NCBI GenBank assembly: GCA_913057785.1
Contig: CAJXPD010000022.1
Coordinates: 1-59,196, forward strand
Length of the DNA stretch: 59,196 nucleotides
Reading direction: 5' to 3'
DNA from: an uncultured Lewinella sp.
GTDB lineage: Bacteria > Bacteroidota > Bacteroidia > Chitinophagales > Saprospiraceae
Shown here: positions 1 to 9,565 of the stretch, piece by piece
Layout of the letters: each line of letters begins with the position of its first letter
How positions within the stretch are numbered: the stretch's first letter is position 1
The notes under the pieces: generated by a model
Seen by the model: the letters and a program-made list of their open reading frames with translations, nothing else
Database searches by the model: none
Told to the model about the DNA's origin: nothing
Made by a program: the position numbers and the translations under genes

Positions 1-2002
1 TTCCGTCGGGAAGTGTAGAAGACCAGTCATTTCGACCTGTGACGGTCAAATACAACATATTTCTCCAGCCGAAATCAACCGAAGCGAAAACAGAGTTGAT
101 TCGCTTGTCGAACTGATTCTCTTGTGGTCTGAATCTGTTAAAGATGTCGGTAGCTGAACGGTTACCCAAATCTGCATTTCTGAAAGTAAACAGATCTGGA
201 TCAGCAAAATTCAATCCACCATTGTCACCTTGGATGCTAAAGAAACTACGTCCCCAGTGCTCCGCTCCGATATTGGCGCTGATGTCCAAAGACTCACCAA
301 AAGTCTTATTCATACGAATCAAAGCCACGTGGTTCTGAATCCTGTTTCTAGCTAGAGTTCTGGAGAAACGTCCTCCGATTAACTTCTCAGGATCAACTGG
401 AGCATTTCTATTCTCGTTGTTGTCATTGTAGTTGTCAATACCTAATCTACCTTCAATATTAAGCCAAGGAAGGACTTCTAGATTCAAACTTACTGATCCC
501 AATAAGCGATCTCTATTTCTCCATTGGTTGTTTTGATAGATATTCCAGAAGAAAGAGCCGGCTCTACCTCTACCCCGCCCTAGGTCGTTATTGGCAGGAA
601 ACCCAACACCTCTATCTGTTCTGGTTCCATCCGGATTGATATAGTTATTGGCCTCAAGATCGGGACGATAACTTCTTCCCCAGTTCCAAGAAACATTCTT
701 ACCGATCGATGCTTCACTGTTACCCAACACCGGTGAATTCTTAGCCGAAATATCCATGTAGGACATCGTAGCCGTAGCCGTCAATTTGCTGGTGACATTA
801 ATGGCGGTATTAAGGTTTATGGTGTTTTGTGATCGATCTGTATTAGGTGTGATCGGAGTGATATCGTTGCGTGTCAAGGAAGCACGGAAACTACCTCGAT
901 CGTTGGCACCGGAGAAGGCTAGGTTATAACTTCTATTAGATCCCGTGTTGAAGAAGTTCTTGATGTTATCTGGCTGTGGATCAAAAGGAAGTACCTCACC
1001 GTTCCACCACAGTACGGGCTGGCCAGTCATTTCAGGGCCCCAACTCGCTCCTGAACCCCAGAAGCCTACTGGTGGTAGTAGGTTCTGACCTTGATCATTC
1101 TGTTCAAACTCCTGTGATGCTGGGTTTCCACTACCTTCACCAAAAACATTTTGTACATCGCGGAATAACCAGGCTTCTTCCTGAATTACACTAGTGGTAA
1201 AGTCGATACCAATCCCTTTGCGTTGTTCGCCCTTTTTGGTGGTAATCAAAATTACCCCATTGGCACCACGAGCACCATAAAGGGCTGCCGCGTTAGGACC
1301 TTTCAACACCGTGACGTCCTCAATATCCCAGGCATTGATGTTATTAATACCTGAACCCCAATCTCGCCCTGCTTCGTTACTCTGGAGTGAAGAAGCACCG
1401 GCTCCGGTGATAGAATTCTCAATTTGAACCCCGTCCACAATGATTAAGGGTTGATTTCGACCATTAACCAAGGAATTATTTCCTCGGATGGTAATACGTG
1501 TAGTACCTCCAGAGACACCATTTCCACTTCCCACCTGGAGACCAGCTACCTTACCTTGTAAAGAGTTCAGAATGTTGGCTTCTGAAGAAGTAGCAATTTC
1601 TTTACCTTCGATGCTCTGAACCGAATACCCCAGGGCTTTTTCTTCTCGCTTGATACCCAGGGCAGTCACCACTACATTATCTAGCGAAATGGCAGCCTGC
1701 TGCAAAGTGATGTTCAAGGTGGTTTGACTACCTACAGCTATTTCCCTAGCTTCGTAGCCGGTATAGGAGACCACTAGGGTGGCGCCAGAAGCGACCGATA
1801 AAGAAAAGTTGCCGTCGATGTCAGAAACGGTACCATTTGAGGTACCCTTCTCAAGCACAGTAGCCCCTATTAATGGGGTACCTTGGTCGGACGATATGTT
1901 GCCCGAAACCCGTTGTTGAGCTTGAAGTTGACTAAAACTCGACAGCAGCAAAAACCCAAGAATGGGTAGTGCTAATGTTAACAATCGTTGTAGTACTTTC
2001 AT
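1..2002 (-). CDS. SusC/RagA-family TonB-linked outer-membrane receptor, 5' part (cut by window edge)
   Basis: This is the first ~667 codons of a SusC/RagA-type receptor; the gene runs off the left edge. It starts at ATG 2002 with a signal peptide (MKVLQRLLTLALPILGF...SFSQLQAQ), followed by a carboxypeptidase-regulatory-like beta domain (VSGNISSDQGTPLIGATV), then the plug domain (TALGIKREEKALGYSVQ, IRGNNSLVNGRNQPLIIVDG, LKGPNAAALYGARGANGVI) and the first barrel strands. Family members import glycan fragments or peptides across the outer membrane with a SusD lipoprotein, which would lie just outside the window. It is divergent from the hybrid two-component gene at 2346, the usual arrangement at polysaccharide-utilisation loci. 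The substrate cannot be told from the sequence. Confidence 0.95.
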   Translation of the reverse strand, partial: MKVLQRLLTLALPILGFLLLSSFSQLQAQQRVSGNISSDQGTPLIGATVLEKGTSNGTVSDIDGNFSLSVASGATLVVSYTGYEAREIAVGSQTTLNITLQQAAISLDNVVVTALGIKREEKALGYSVQSIEGKEIATSSEANILNSLQGKVAGLQVGSGNGVSGGTTRITIRGNNSLVNGRNQPLIIVDGVQIENSITGAGASSLQSNEAGRDWGSGINNINAWDIEDVTVLKGPNAAALYGARGANGVILITTKKGEQRKGIGIDFTTSVIQEEAWLFRDVQNVFGEGSGNPASQEFEQNDQGQNLLPPVGFWGSGASWGPEMTGQPVLWWNGEVLPFDPQPDNIKNFFNTGSNRSYNLAFSGANDRGSFRASLTRNDITPITPNTDRSQNTINLNTAINVTSKLTATATMSYMDISAKNSPVLGNSEASIGKNVSWNWGRSYRPDLEANNYINPDGTRTDRGVGFPANNDLGRGRGRAGSFFWNIYQNNQWRNRDRLLGSVSLNLEVLPWLNIEGRLGIDNYNDNNENRNAPVDPEKLIGGRFSRTLARNRIQNHVALIRMNKTFGESLDISANIGAEHWGRSFFSIQGDNGGLNFADPDLFTFRNADLGNRSATDIFNRFRPQENQFDKRINSVFASVDFGWRNMLYLTVTGRNDWSSTLPDG

Positions 2003-2038
2003 AAACTTGAATATTATTACTGAAATAATCGACCTTAC

Positions 2039-2152
2039 TTAACTTAAAAAGATGATCCAGCCTATGATGGCAAAAATGATGATGGCTAAGACCAACTGTA
2101 TCCTTAATTCACGTCTATCCTCCTTTCCATTATCCAGATTTATTTTTTTCAT
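2039..2152 (-). CDS. 37-residue single-pass membrane miniprotein
   Basis: This short ORF begins at ATG 2152 and ends at TAA 2039, 36 nt before the susC-like start. The product has a charged N-terminus (MKKINLDNGKEDRRELRIQ) followed by one hydrophobic helix (LVLAIIIFAIIGWIIFLS) that ends the protein. The polar-then-hydrophobic layout fits a genuine tail-anchored miniprotein better than a chance ORF, and nothing else occupies this stretch. It would be co-transcribed with the susC-like gene. I do not recognise a family; a helper of the TonB system or a regulator are guesses only. Confidence 0.5.
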   Translation of the reverse strand: MKKINLDNGKEDRRELRIQLVLAIIIFAIIGWIIFLS

Positions 2153-2197
2153 AAATCCATTTTTCCGATAGATAAAATTGTATATTAGAATTCAAAC

Positions 2198-2205
2198 CAA
2201 ATTTA
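2198..2205 (-). promoter_or_regulatory. Possible Bacteroidota -7 box for the susC-like unit
   Basis: Read on the minus strand, this is TAAATTTG, an exact match to the Bacteroidota -7 consensus TAnnTTTG. It lies 46 nt upstream of the miniprotein start and about 195 nt upstream of the susC-like start. No clear -33 TTTG was found at the right spacing. Confidence 0.3.
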
Positions 2206-2345
2206 TGTTGTCCCGATAGTTAAGAAGGGGCATTCCGCGCTGAAAAAGGGACGTTCTAGAATTGGAGGGGTCAGAATTGGTTAAAATGCGGTTGATTCTG
2301 GTTTTTTTTGCTCTACCCGACATTATGAATTGAAAAAAGGAATTG

Positions 2346-5300
2346 ATGAAGTATCACCTACTCGTTTATCTCTCCCTAGGCCTATTAAGCACTTTGTCTG
2401 GTCAAAAGGTCCAGGATACTCTTTCCTGGCACTACCTCAGCATTGAAGAAGGCCTGTTGAATAATCGCGTCCATACGATCTGTCAAGATCAATTTGGTTT
2501 TCTCTGGCTAGGCACCTCTGGCGGACTGAACCGATTTGATGGATATGAATTCGAAAGTTTCGTTTACGAAGCTGCCGATTCTACTACTTTGAGTCACAAC
2601 TATGTTTCTCGTGTATTTGAAGACAGTTATGGCAATCTCTGGGTGGGGACTGACTATGGCCTGAATTTGCTATCGGAGGATCGTCGAAGTTTCCAACGAT
2701 TTCTCCCGGATGAGGAAGATATGAGTCAACTTTCTAGTGGAGCTATAGCCTGTATTTTCGAAGATTCGGAAAGGAATCTATGGATCGGAACTTGGGATGG
2801 AAGTCTACATCTATTTGACCGAACCAATCAAACTTTCTCTCGTTTTTCCGATCCCGAGTACACCGGATTAAGAAGTATTGTGGAAGAAGAAAATGGAAAC
2901 CTTATTCTCGGCTTTAACTGGCTTGGCATTCTGTATTTCGACAAGAAGCGCAAGAAACTATGGAAAGGGCCACTTACTAGTTTAGTCTACGGGAAAAAGA
3001 TAACCAAGCTCCTCAAGGACCGCAATGATCAGCTCTGGATAGGCAGCAAAAAAGGACTTTCCCTGTATAAGCAGGATGCTTCCGCTTTGCAAGAATTCCC
3101 AGTTGATCCACTCCAGAAAGGAGCATTGAATTCAGAAATCATTGTAGACCTGCAAGAGAGAGACAATGGCCAGATATGGGTGGCCACAGATGGAGGAGGA
3201 TTGAATGTCTATGATGTAGAAAAGGAAAGTTTTTCTGGACTGCCATTGCTCAATAGAACCCATGGTTTGAACAATAGATCCGTTACACAGATCTACACCG
3301 ATCAAAGTCAGAGAACTTGGCTCGGCACTGCTAATGGAGGGCTGGTACAACAGGAAATGTACCGCAAGCAAATAGAGCACTATACTTATGAAAAAGGGAA
3401 TGAAACGGGACTTAGTGGCACCTCCGTCATTGCCCTATCTGAAGGCAAAGATGGGGGTATTTGGATCGGTTTGGATCACGGTGGACTCAACTACCTAGAT
3501 CGGACCACGGGCCGATTCCGGCATTACGAAAATCGTCCAGAAGACCCCAAAAGCCTTGCGGGCGATGTCATTCAAGAAATATACGAAGATAAAACCGGCA
3601 AGATCTTTATCGGAACTTATCAAAATGGTTTTGACATTCTAGATCAGAACACACAGACCTTTACCCATCACTGGGCAAAGCATGAAGATGGCGAGCAAAT
3701 GCCCTTTGATATCCGACAATTCTTGGAAGACCAATATGGTGATTTTTGGATCGCAACGGCTGGTGGATTTGGCCTATACCGATATCCTGCCGACTCGAAG
3801 AAGCTACAGGTATATAGGCCGGACAAAACTAAATCGGGACAGATCAGCTACGACGATATTACTTTTCTATTTGAAGATAAAACCAATAACCTCTGGGTAG
3901 GAACGGCCTGGGGTTTAAGCCTTTATGAACGGTCCACCGATAGCTTCCAAACCTGGATGCACGACCCTGCGGATACCAATACAATCAGTAGCAATCGAAT
4001 CGCGTCCATTTATCAGGATGAACACGGATACTATTGGATAGCCACCGATAAAGGTCTAGATCGTTTCGATCGATCAACCAATACCTTTACGCATTACGAT
4101 ACTGACAATGGGCTTCCGGCCGCTGCTGTTTATAGAATACTCCCCGGAAGCGACGGATACCTCTGGATTTCCACGGGACTCGGAATTTGCCAATTCTCTA
4201 TGAAAAAAGAGCAAGCTGAACTCTTGAGTCTTGGCGAGCATACCAAGGCTCAGCAATTTAGCCGCGCTGCTTTGCAAACCAGCGATGGGAAATTGTGGTT
4301 TGGGAGTGTGAACGGCATTTACAGTTTCCATCCGGGAAAAATTAGCAAAGATCCCAATCCCCCCAAAGTTGTGATCACCAAGCTGTTTCTAAGCAATCAG
4401 GAGGTATTCCCTGACGAAAAGGGCTCACCTTTAGCGGAACATATTGGCAAAACTCATCGATTGGTCCTTGATCACCGACAATCTTCGGTCTTCTCCTTCG
4501 AATATGTAGGCCTTAATTACAATATGCCTGAACAGAATCAATATGCTTATAAATTAGAAGGCTTTGAGGAAAACTGGAATTATGTTGGTCACCTGAGAAA
4601 TGCCTCTTATACCAACATAGATCCCGGAACTTATTACTTTCGAGTGAAGTCACGGAATAGTGATGGTCTCTGGAATGAAGAAGGCGCCATGATCGAGATT
4701 GTGATCTTGGCCCCTTGGTGGAAATCCAGTTGGGCATATGCCTTGTACGTCCTGGTCTTGCTAATAGCAGGCATAGGAATTCGATATTCAGAAAAGAATA
4801 GAATTACCCTCCACCACAACCTTAAACTGGCGAAGGTTGAACGGGATAAGGCGGAGGAAATTCATCAGATCAAGTCTCGATTCTTCACCAATATCTCACA
4901 TGAGTTCAAGACTCCACTCACTCTTATCCTAGGGCCCTTGGAGAGGATACTCGAATCCGGGCAAGGCAATGGCAAGGCGAAGAATCAACTGTCAATGGTC
5001 TACCGAAATGCTCAACGAATGCTGCGATTAGTCAATCAACTGATGGATTTCCGAAAAGCAGAATTAGGAGAGCTAAAGATCAGGGCCTGCCATAAGGACT
5101 TGATCCCGGTGCTGAAAGATCTGGTTCAGGCCTTTGCTTTGGAAGCAGAAAAGAAGCAGTTGCAGCTATCTTTTGAGGCTGATGTTGAACAATTAGAGGT
5201 CTTCTTCGACAATGACAAGATCGATAAGATCATGTTTAACTTGATATCTAATGCGCTGAAATATACTCCCGCGCCCGGAAGCATAGCCGTACGGGTGCAA

Positions 5301-6437
5301 GCGGAATCAAAATACTCAGCATTCATAGCCATTTCGGTGGAAGATACAGGGAGAGGCATATCAAAAGACGATCTCGTTCGAATTTTCGATCGATTCTATC
5401 AGTCCTCTAAATCGAATAATGGGTCGGGCATTGGTCTTGCACTAACCAAAAGTCTCATCGATCTACATAAGGGGCAAATAGAGGTTGAAAGTCAATTGGG
5501 GCAGGGAAGCAAATTCATTGTCTATTTGCCAAAGGACGGTAAATATGAATTCCTAGAAGAAACGGCAGTCCAAGAGGACGTACCTATATCGGCCTCAGCG
5601 TTTGCTGCGGCCCTGCCTACTCCTGCCCTCGCGAATAACGTTGAAGAAGAGCCGATACCAGGGTCTTCATCCATTCTGGTAGTTGAGGATGAGCATGACA
5701 TTGCCATCTTTATCCGTGATGTCCTGAGCGGTAGCTTCAATGTACATTTGGCATCCAATGGAAAGGAGGCGCTACAGGTTTGTAAGGATGAAGAAATAGA
5801 TCTAGTCATTTCCGATATCATGATGCCAGAGATGGACGGCTTAGAACTCTGCAAACGATTGAAGAAAAACATTCATACTAGTCATATTCCCCTGATCCTG
5901 CTCACCGCCAAAGGCAGTCAAAAAGACAATCTCCTTGGCCTCAATCTTGGAGCAGATGACTACATCTCAAAACCGTTCAGCTGTAATATCCTTCATGCTA
6001 GAGTTAAAAACCTCATAGCTACCAGGCAGAAACTCAAGGACCGCTTCTTATCCGAATATAGTATGAATGCCAATGAGATTGTCATCACCTCGAAAGATGA
6101 ACAATTCATAATGCAAGCCACCAGTCTGATAGAAGAAAATCTATCTAATCAAGAATTCAACATTGATCTCTTAGCCCGAGAAATGGCGATGAGTCGGTCG
6201 GTGTTCTCGAAAAAGATAAAGGCGCTGACGGACCAATCCCCAAGTGCCTTCATTCGGACCATCAAACTCAAACGAGCTGCCCGTCTTCTGGTCGAAAGCG
6301 GGAAGTGTATCACCGAAGTTGCAGATGAGTTAGGCTACATCACCACCAAGACCTTTAGAACGCAATTCAAGAAACAATTTGGGCTGACGCCGTCGGAGTT
6401 CATCAAAAACCAAACACTTACGGCCACTTCTTCCTAA
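2346..6437 (+). CDS. Hybrid two-component system sensor/regulator (propeller-Y_Y_Y-HisKA-HATPase-REC-AraC)
   Basis: This is a complete one-protein signalling chain of 1363 residues. It has a signal peptide (MKYHLLVYLSLGLLSTLSG), then many two-component-propeller repeats (FEDSYGNLWVGTDYGLN and similar) to about residue 680. A Y_Y_Y domain near 690-795 and a membrane helix (YALYVLVLLIAGIGI) follow. The kinase has its H-box FFTNISHEFKTPL (~850) and ATPase motifs NLISNALKYT, DTGRGIS and GSGIGLAL. The receiver has DIMMPEMDG (phosphoacceptor ~1156) and GADDYISKPF, and an AraC helix-turn-helix ends the protein. An in-frame TTG lies 3 nt upstream; ATG 2346 after AAAAAAGGAA is preferred. Such proteins sense a periplasmic glycan and activate the adjacent susCD operon, here probably the divergent one. 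Confidence 0.97.
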   Translation: MKYHLLVYLSLGLLSTLSGQKVQDTLSWHYLSIEEGLLNNRVHTICQDQFGFLWLGTSGGLNRFDGYEFESFVYEAADSTTLSHNYVSRVFEDSYGNLWVGTDYGLNLLSEDRRSFQRFLPDEEDMSQLSSGAIACIFEDSERNLWIGTWDGSLHLFDRTNQTFSRFSDPEYTGLRSIVEEENGNLILGFNWLGILYFDKKRKKLWKGPLTSLVYGKKITKLLKDRNDQLWIGSKKGLSLYKQDASALQEFPVDPLQKGALNSEIIVDLQERDNGQIWVATDGGGLNVYDVEKESFSGLPLLNRTHGLNNRSVTQIYTDQSQRTWLGTANGGLVQQEMYRKQIEHYTYEKGNETGLSGTSVIALSEGKDGGIWIGLDHGGLNYLDRTTGRFRHYENRPEDPKSLAGDVIQEIYEDKTGKIFIGTYQNGFDILDQNTQTFTHHWAKHEDGEQMPFDIRQFLEDQYGDFWIATAGGFGLYRYPADSKKLQVYRPDKTKSGQISYDDITFLFEDKTNNLWVGTAWGLSLYERSTDSFQTWMHDPADTNTISSNRIASIYQDEHGYYWIATDKGLDRFDRSTNTFTHYDTDNGLPAAAVYRILPGSDGYLWISTGLGICQFSMKKEQAELLSLGEHTKAQQFSRAALQTSDGKLWFGSVNGIYSFHPGKISKDPNPPKVVITKLFLSNQEVFPDEKGSPLAEHIGKTHRLVLDHRQSSVFSFEYVGLNYNMPEQNQYAYKLEGFEENWNYVGHLRNASYTNIDPGTYYFRVKSRNSDGLWNEEGAMIEIVILAPWWKSSWAYALYVLVLLIAGIGIRYSEKNRITLHHNLKLAKVERDKAEEIHQIKSRFFTNISHEFKTPLTLILGPLERILESGQGNGKAKNQLSMVYRNAQRMLRLVNQLMDFRKAELGELKIRACHKDLIPVLKDLVQAFALEAEKKQLQLSFEADVEQLEVFFDNDKIDKIMFNLISNALKYTPAPGSIAVRVQAESKYSAFIAISVEDTGRGISKDDLVRIFDRFYQSSKSNNGSGIGLALTKSLIDLHKGQIEVESQLGQGSKFIVYLPKDGKYEFLEETAVQEDVPISASAFAAALPTPALANNVEEEPIPGSSSILVVEDEHDIAIFIRDVLSGSFNVHLASNGKEALQVCKDEEIDLVISDIMMPEMDGLELCKRLKKNIHTSHIPLILLTAKGSQKDNLLGLNLGADDYISKPFSCNILHARVKNLIATRQKLKDRFLSEYSMNANEIVITSKDEQFIMQATSLIEENLSNQEFNIDLLAREMAMSRSVFSKKIKALTDQSPSAFIRTIKLKRAARLLVESGKCITEVADELGYITTKTFRTQFKKQFGLTPSEFIKNQTLTATSS

Positions 6438-6521
6438 GGTAAGTAGCTAGTGGTCGCGACCATTTCGTTCGTGGGTAATCCTACCATTAAAACAGGTAGG
6501 CTAATGTGGCGGTCTGGACTA

Positions 6522-7394
6522 TTAAATCTTTACATAAGCCCCAAACGCAAAGGATCCGGTATAGCCAACATTCTGAAACTTAATCGGGATCAAGGCCATC
6601 CCAAAGTTAAGGCCGTAGTTTTGGGGCGACTCATAATTTACCTTCAAGGAACCAGCTATCCATGATTGATTACTGGGAAACAAGCCTGTCTGAACCAACC
6701 TTTCGTCATAAAAATCACCGTTCTCCAGGGATTCCCGAATGTCAAATCGCATCAAGACGGTGAACTTAGAATTTATCTTTCGACCAATCTCCAATGCACC
6801 TTCTATGGCATCATCAAAGTCATTGAACATGTATTGAAATCCAAGTTCGCCAAAAGCGTACCATTTGGGACCGATTCCACCTCCCACATGGGCAGTAAGC
6901 CCTGCAGACGTCCCTTGAAAACCGGTCGCTAATCCTCTTTCGAGATCTGTGGTAACTGTGTTTAAACTTGTTATCGCTGAAATAGCCACTTTCAGGTCTT
7001 TGTCCAGTATCCCATACTTTAAGCCCAATCGCACATTGCTCAGGCCATGAATAGACCCTTCCTCCAACAGATTGGGGAAAGCATCAGGCGTTTCCGTCAA
7101 CCCTCCTACCCTAGCATATTTAAAGGGAAGACTTGCCATTATGTTCAAGCGATCTGTTAAGCCAAACTCACCGTACAGGCCATAATCCAAGGCATAGACT
7201 TCCCGATTGATGTTTCGGTCATTGAAGCCGGTGCCATTAAGTAATTTATCGTAGACACTAGCAAGCGGGATAAACTGAACCTGGAAAAAGCCCTGTCCCG
7301 TACCCCATAACCAAGATCCTCCTGCCTTACCTTCTGAAATGCAGCTAAATAAGATCAGGCTTACTAAGATTGTTTTTACTATCTGCTTAGACAT
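6522..7394 (-). CDS. Exported outer-membrane beta-barrel protein of unknown function
   Basis: The 290-residue protein has a signal peptide (MSKQIVKTILVSLILFSCISEG) and then alternating amphipathic, glycine- and aromatic-rich strands (VRLGLKYGILDKDLKVAIS, WYAFGELGFQYMF, FAFGAYVKI at the end), which indicate an outer-membrane beta-barrel. A longer reading from 7427 exists, but it would overlap the upstream gene and bury the signal peptide, so ATG 7394 is chosen. It follows the SDR-like gene by 7 nt and is probably co-transcribed with it. No specific substrate can be assigned. Confidence 0.75.
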   Translation of the reverse strand: MSKQIVKTILVSLILFSCISEGKAGGSWLWGTGQGFFQVQFIPLASVYDKLLNGTGFNDRNINREVYALDYGLYGEFGLTDRLNIMASLPFKYARVGGLTETPDAFPNLLEEGSIHGLSNVRLGLKYGILDKDLKVAISAITSLNTVTTDLERGLATGFQGTSAGLTAHVGGGIGPKWYAFGELGFQYMFNDFDDAIEGALEIGRKINSKFTVLMRFDIRESLENGDFYDERLVQTGLFPSNQSWIAGSLKVNYESPQNYGLNFGMALIPIKFQNVGYTGSFAFGAYVKI

Positions 7395-7401
7395 ATTGGA
7401 T

Positions 7402-8385
7402 TTATTTTGATGATTGAAGCGGCTCACTTACGGGAACATCCTCCGGGAACGGATATATTTCCTGTAAAAGATCCCAAAAGGTCTCCATGATCAGTCGATT
7501 CGTTAGGGAAGGGTTCATTGGTTTCTGGTCCACAATTTTGCCTAGTACCTTACCCTCTGGTGCGCCCAGAACATCACCATTCACACCATATTTACCAAGT
7601 AGTGCGTCGACATACTTCTCTGCTCCCCGTTGAGGACTTTGAGAAAGCCCTAGCATAGCTGTAATGCTGAACATTATCTTTTCAGCAAAAAATCTTTTCA
7701 CTGGAGATTGGGTAGCCAAGCCATTTGTGCCATGGGTCAGCCCTGGTGTAAACCAGACATTGGTGCACCTGTCGTTTAATTCAGCTAACTTTTGGACGAT
7801 CCACGCACTGGCCAGCTTAGAGACGCCAATGCCATTCATCGGATGATAAGGCTTTGGCGGGTTGGTGCCCGTTAAGTAGTCAAGAAAATCTTTCTCCTTT
7901 CTGAATACCGGTTTTTCAATCATCCCTGGAATACCTCTGGCGCCTTCCCCGCCAGCAAAAACAATCCTGGCATTTTGGGCTACCAAATCGCTTTTGATCA
8001 GATTCACCAAGGTGATATATCCTCCGATGGCATTTTGAAAAATCGTTCTTTCGATTTCCTTATCAGCAAAATTGACATACTGATAATCCTGCCCGAATAC
8101 TACACCTCCAGCTTGCAGGAAAATGATATCATAAGGTTTCCCCTTGGGTAAATTGGCCACCGCGCTTTCGATGGATTTCGGGTTGTTCATATCAAAACCA
8201 CCCATTGCCTCGATTCTTCCTTTCGGGGAAATACTTGCTAGTAAACGCGCCTTGGCGTTATCTGCTCTATGCTGGGTTCTAGCAGCCATTGTAATGCTCC
8301 TGAACCCCTGCAAGGCCAAAATCTTGGAAGTTTCAAAACCTAAACCTCCATTAGCCCCTGTAATGAAAACTGATTTCTGTACCAT
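7402..8385 (-). CDS. SDR-fold oxidoreductase-like protein lacking the usual catalytic Ser and Tyr
   Basis: The N-terminus carries the nucleotide-binding motif TGANGGLG (residues ~9-16) and a Rossmann fold typical of retinol/protochlorophyllide-reductase-like short-chain dehydrogenases (327 aa). At the active site the expected YxxxK reads IGVSK: the Lys is present but the Tyr is Ile. The strand that normally ends in the catalytic Ser reads IVFAGGEGARG. The protein may therefore bind NAD(P)H without acting as a classical dehydrogenase, or may use a displaced residue such as the Tyr in PYHPMNG. It is followed by a beta-barrel gene and preceded by an AraC regulator on the same strand. Confidence 0.8.
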   Translation of the reverse strand: MVQKSVFITGANGGLGFETSKILALQGFRSITMAARTQHRADNAKARLLASISPKGRIEAMGGFDMNNPKSIESAVANLPKGKPYDIIFLQAGGVVFGQDYQYVNFADKEIERTIFQNAIGGYITLVNLIKSDLVAQNARIVFAGGEGARGIPGMIEKPVFRKEKDFLDYLTGTNPPKPYHPMNGIGVSKLASAWIVQKLAELNDRCTNVWFTPGLTHGTNGLATQSPVKRFFAEKIMFSITAMLGLSQSPQRGAEKYVDALLGKYGVNGDVLGAPEGKVLGKIVDQKPMNPSLTNRLIMETFWDLLQEIYPFPEDVPVSEPLQSSK

Positions 8386-8475
8386 GAATAAATTTTTGTT
8401 GCAAAACGATCATGGAACAAAGGTGAGAAGATGGGAAAAATCAGGATGGGAGAAAAAGTCCAAAGAATAGGAAAT

Positions 8476-9321
8476 TTAGCTCAACAGCTTTTCCCTAAAT
8501 TTTGAGGGAGAGGTTCCAAATTGTCGCTGAAATACTTTTGTGAAGTATCCAACATCAGAATATCCGCATTCATAAGCGATTTCGGAAATCCTAAGAGTAG
8601 CGGTACGTAACAGTAGCTGCGCTTTTTCCAATCGTTTGGATGCAAAGTACTTATTAGGCGTTGTGCCGTAGATAGAGGAGAATTTGCGTTTGAAAGAGGA
8701 CAAGCTCAGTCCCGTAAGAAAAGCAAGGTCTTCTAAGTTTAAGTCATCAAAAAGGTGAGCTTGGATGACTTCCTGAAACTTATATTCATTGGCATGAAAT
8801 AAGGTCCCTAAGATGTTCTTGTTGTTACCGCTCAAGTCTGAATTGGCCAATAGATGGAGCAGTTCTTTCACTTTTAGCTCAACTAGTTCCTCGGAAATTA
8901 AGGATGGGGTATCAAAATACAGTCTAAGATTTTGGAAGTATTCAGTCAGCAAGACAGAATCAGCTTGTTTTTGAATAGGGGCAACTTGTTTGCTCGGGTT
9001 TTCAATAAACCAATTTGGCAATTGATTCTGATAGATGTGCTTAAGCAAGTCGGAAGTCAGCTGAAAAACAATGACTTCATTAAGTTGTCCCGATTCGTTG
9101 GCCAACCAACTGTTAATGAAATTATCGGATTTCATGATTAGGGTGTTGCCGCTATTGAGGCTGATAAATTGGTTGGCCGCATACAAATTAGATTTTCCCT
9201 GAATGACATGAATAACCCGAGCCTCATTGATCAGCTTATCCGTAACTTTAAAAGGTGGTTTAAACCTGTTTTTCCCTAACACCACCCAATCCTTAACTTT
9301 GAAGACTTGTAGCTTGCTCAT
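8476..9321 (-). CDS. AraC-family transcriptional regulator
   Basis: The 281-residue protein has an AraC/XylS DNA-binding domain at about residues 180-280: LEDLAFLTGLSLSSFKRKF for the first helix-turn-helix and ISEIAYECGYSDVGYFTKVF for the second. The first 150 residues resemble the cupin-like sensory half of this family. It lies 90 nt upstream of the SDR-like gene on the same strand and is the obvious candidate regulator of the SDR-like/beta-barrel pair. The effector is unknown. Confidence 0.92.
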   Translation of the reverse strand: MSKLQVFKVKDWVVLGKNRFKPPFKVTDKLINEARVIHVIQGKSNLYAANQFISLNSGNTLIMKSDNFINSWLANESGQLNEVIVFQLTSDLLKHIYQNQLPNWFIENPSKQVAPIQKQADSVLLTEYFQNLRLYFDTPSLISEELVELKVKELLHLLANSDLSGNNKNILGTLFHANEYKFQEVIQAHLFDDLNLEDLAFLTGLSLSSFKRKFSSIYGTTPNKYFASKRLEKAQLLLRTATLRISEIAYECGYSDVGYFTKVFQRQFGTSPSKFREKLLS

Positions 9322-9499
9322 TTCTTAGTTAATATGCTAAACCGCCTGGCTAACTTGTACTGGGCTTTGGGTTCAATATTTGGTAATGGTTGACTAAAAA
9401 TAGGAAAAATCGATGGGTACTGAACGACCACCAAAGCGTCTCAATAAACAAGGCTTTTTCTGTACTATCAAATCCCTCATTGGTAAGGCTTCAATAGCC

Positions 9500-9540
9500 A
9501 AAAGAAAGAAGTAACTCCCACATAGTAGCGTGGAAGTTAC
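9500..9540 (-). terminator. Rho-independent terminator ending the 14271-9566 unit
   Basis: GTAACT(C)CCAC at 9511 pairs with GTGG(A)AGTTAC ending at 9540 around an 8-nt loop. Read on the minus strand, the hairpin is followed by TTCTTTCTTTT. It lies 26 nt past the stop of the last gene of the unit. Confidence 0.7.
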
Positions 9541-9565
9541 TTCAAGTACTAGTAAAGCTTAATCT

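Noticed and set aside
6451..6500. TGGTCGCGACCA palindrome and CCTACC/GGTAGG pair between convergent genes
   Set aside because: Possible bidirectional terminator, but the stems are short and lack T-runs, so not listed as a feature.
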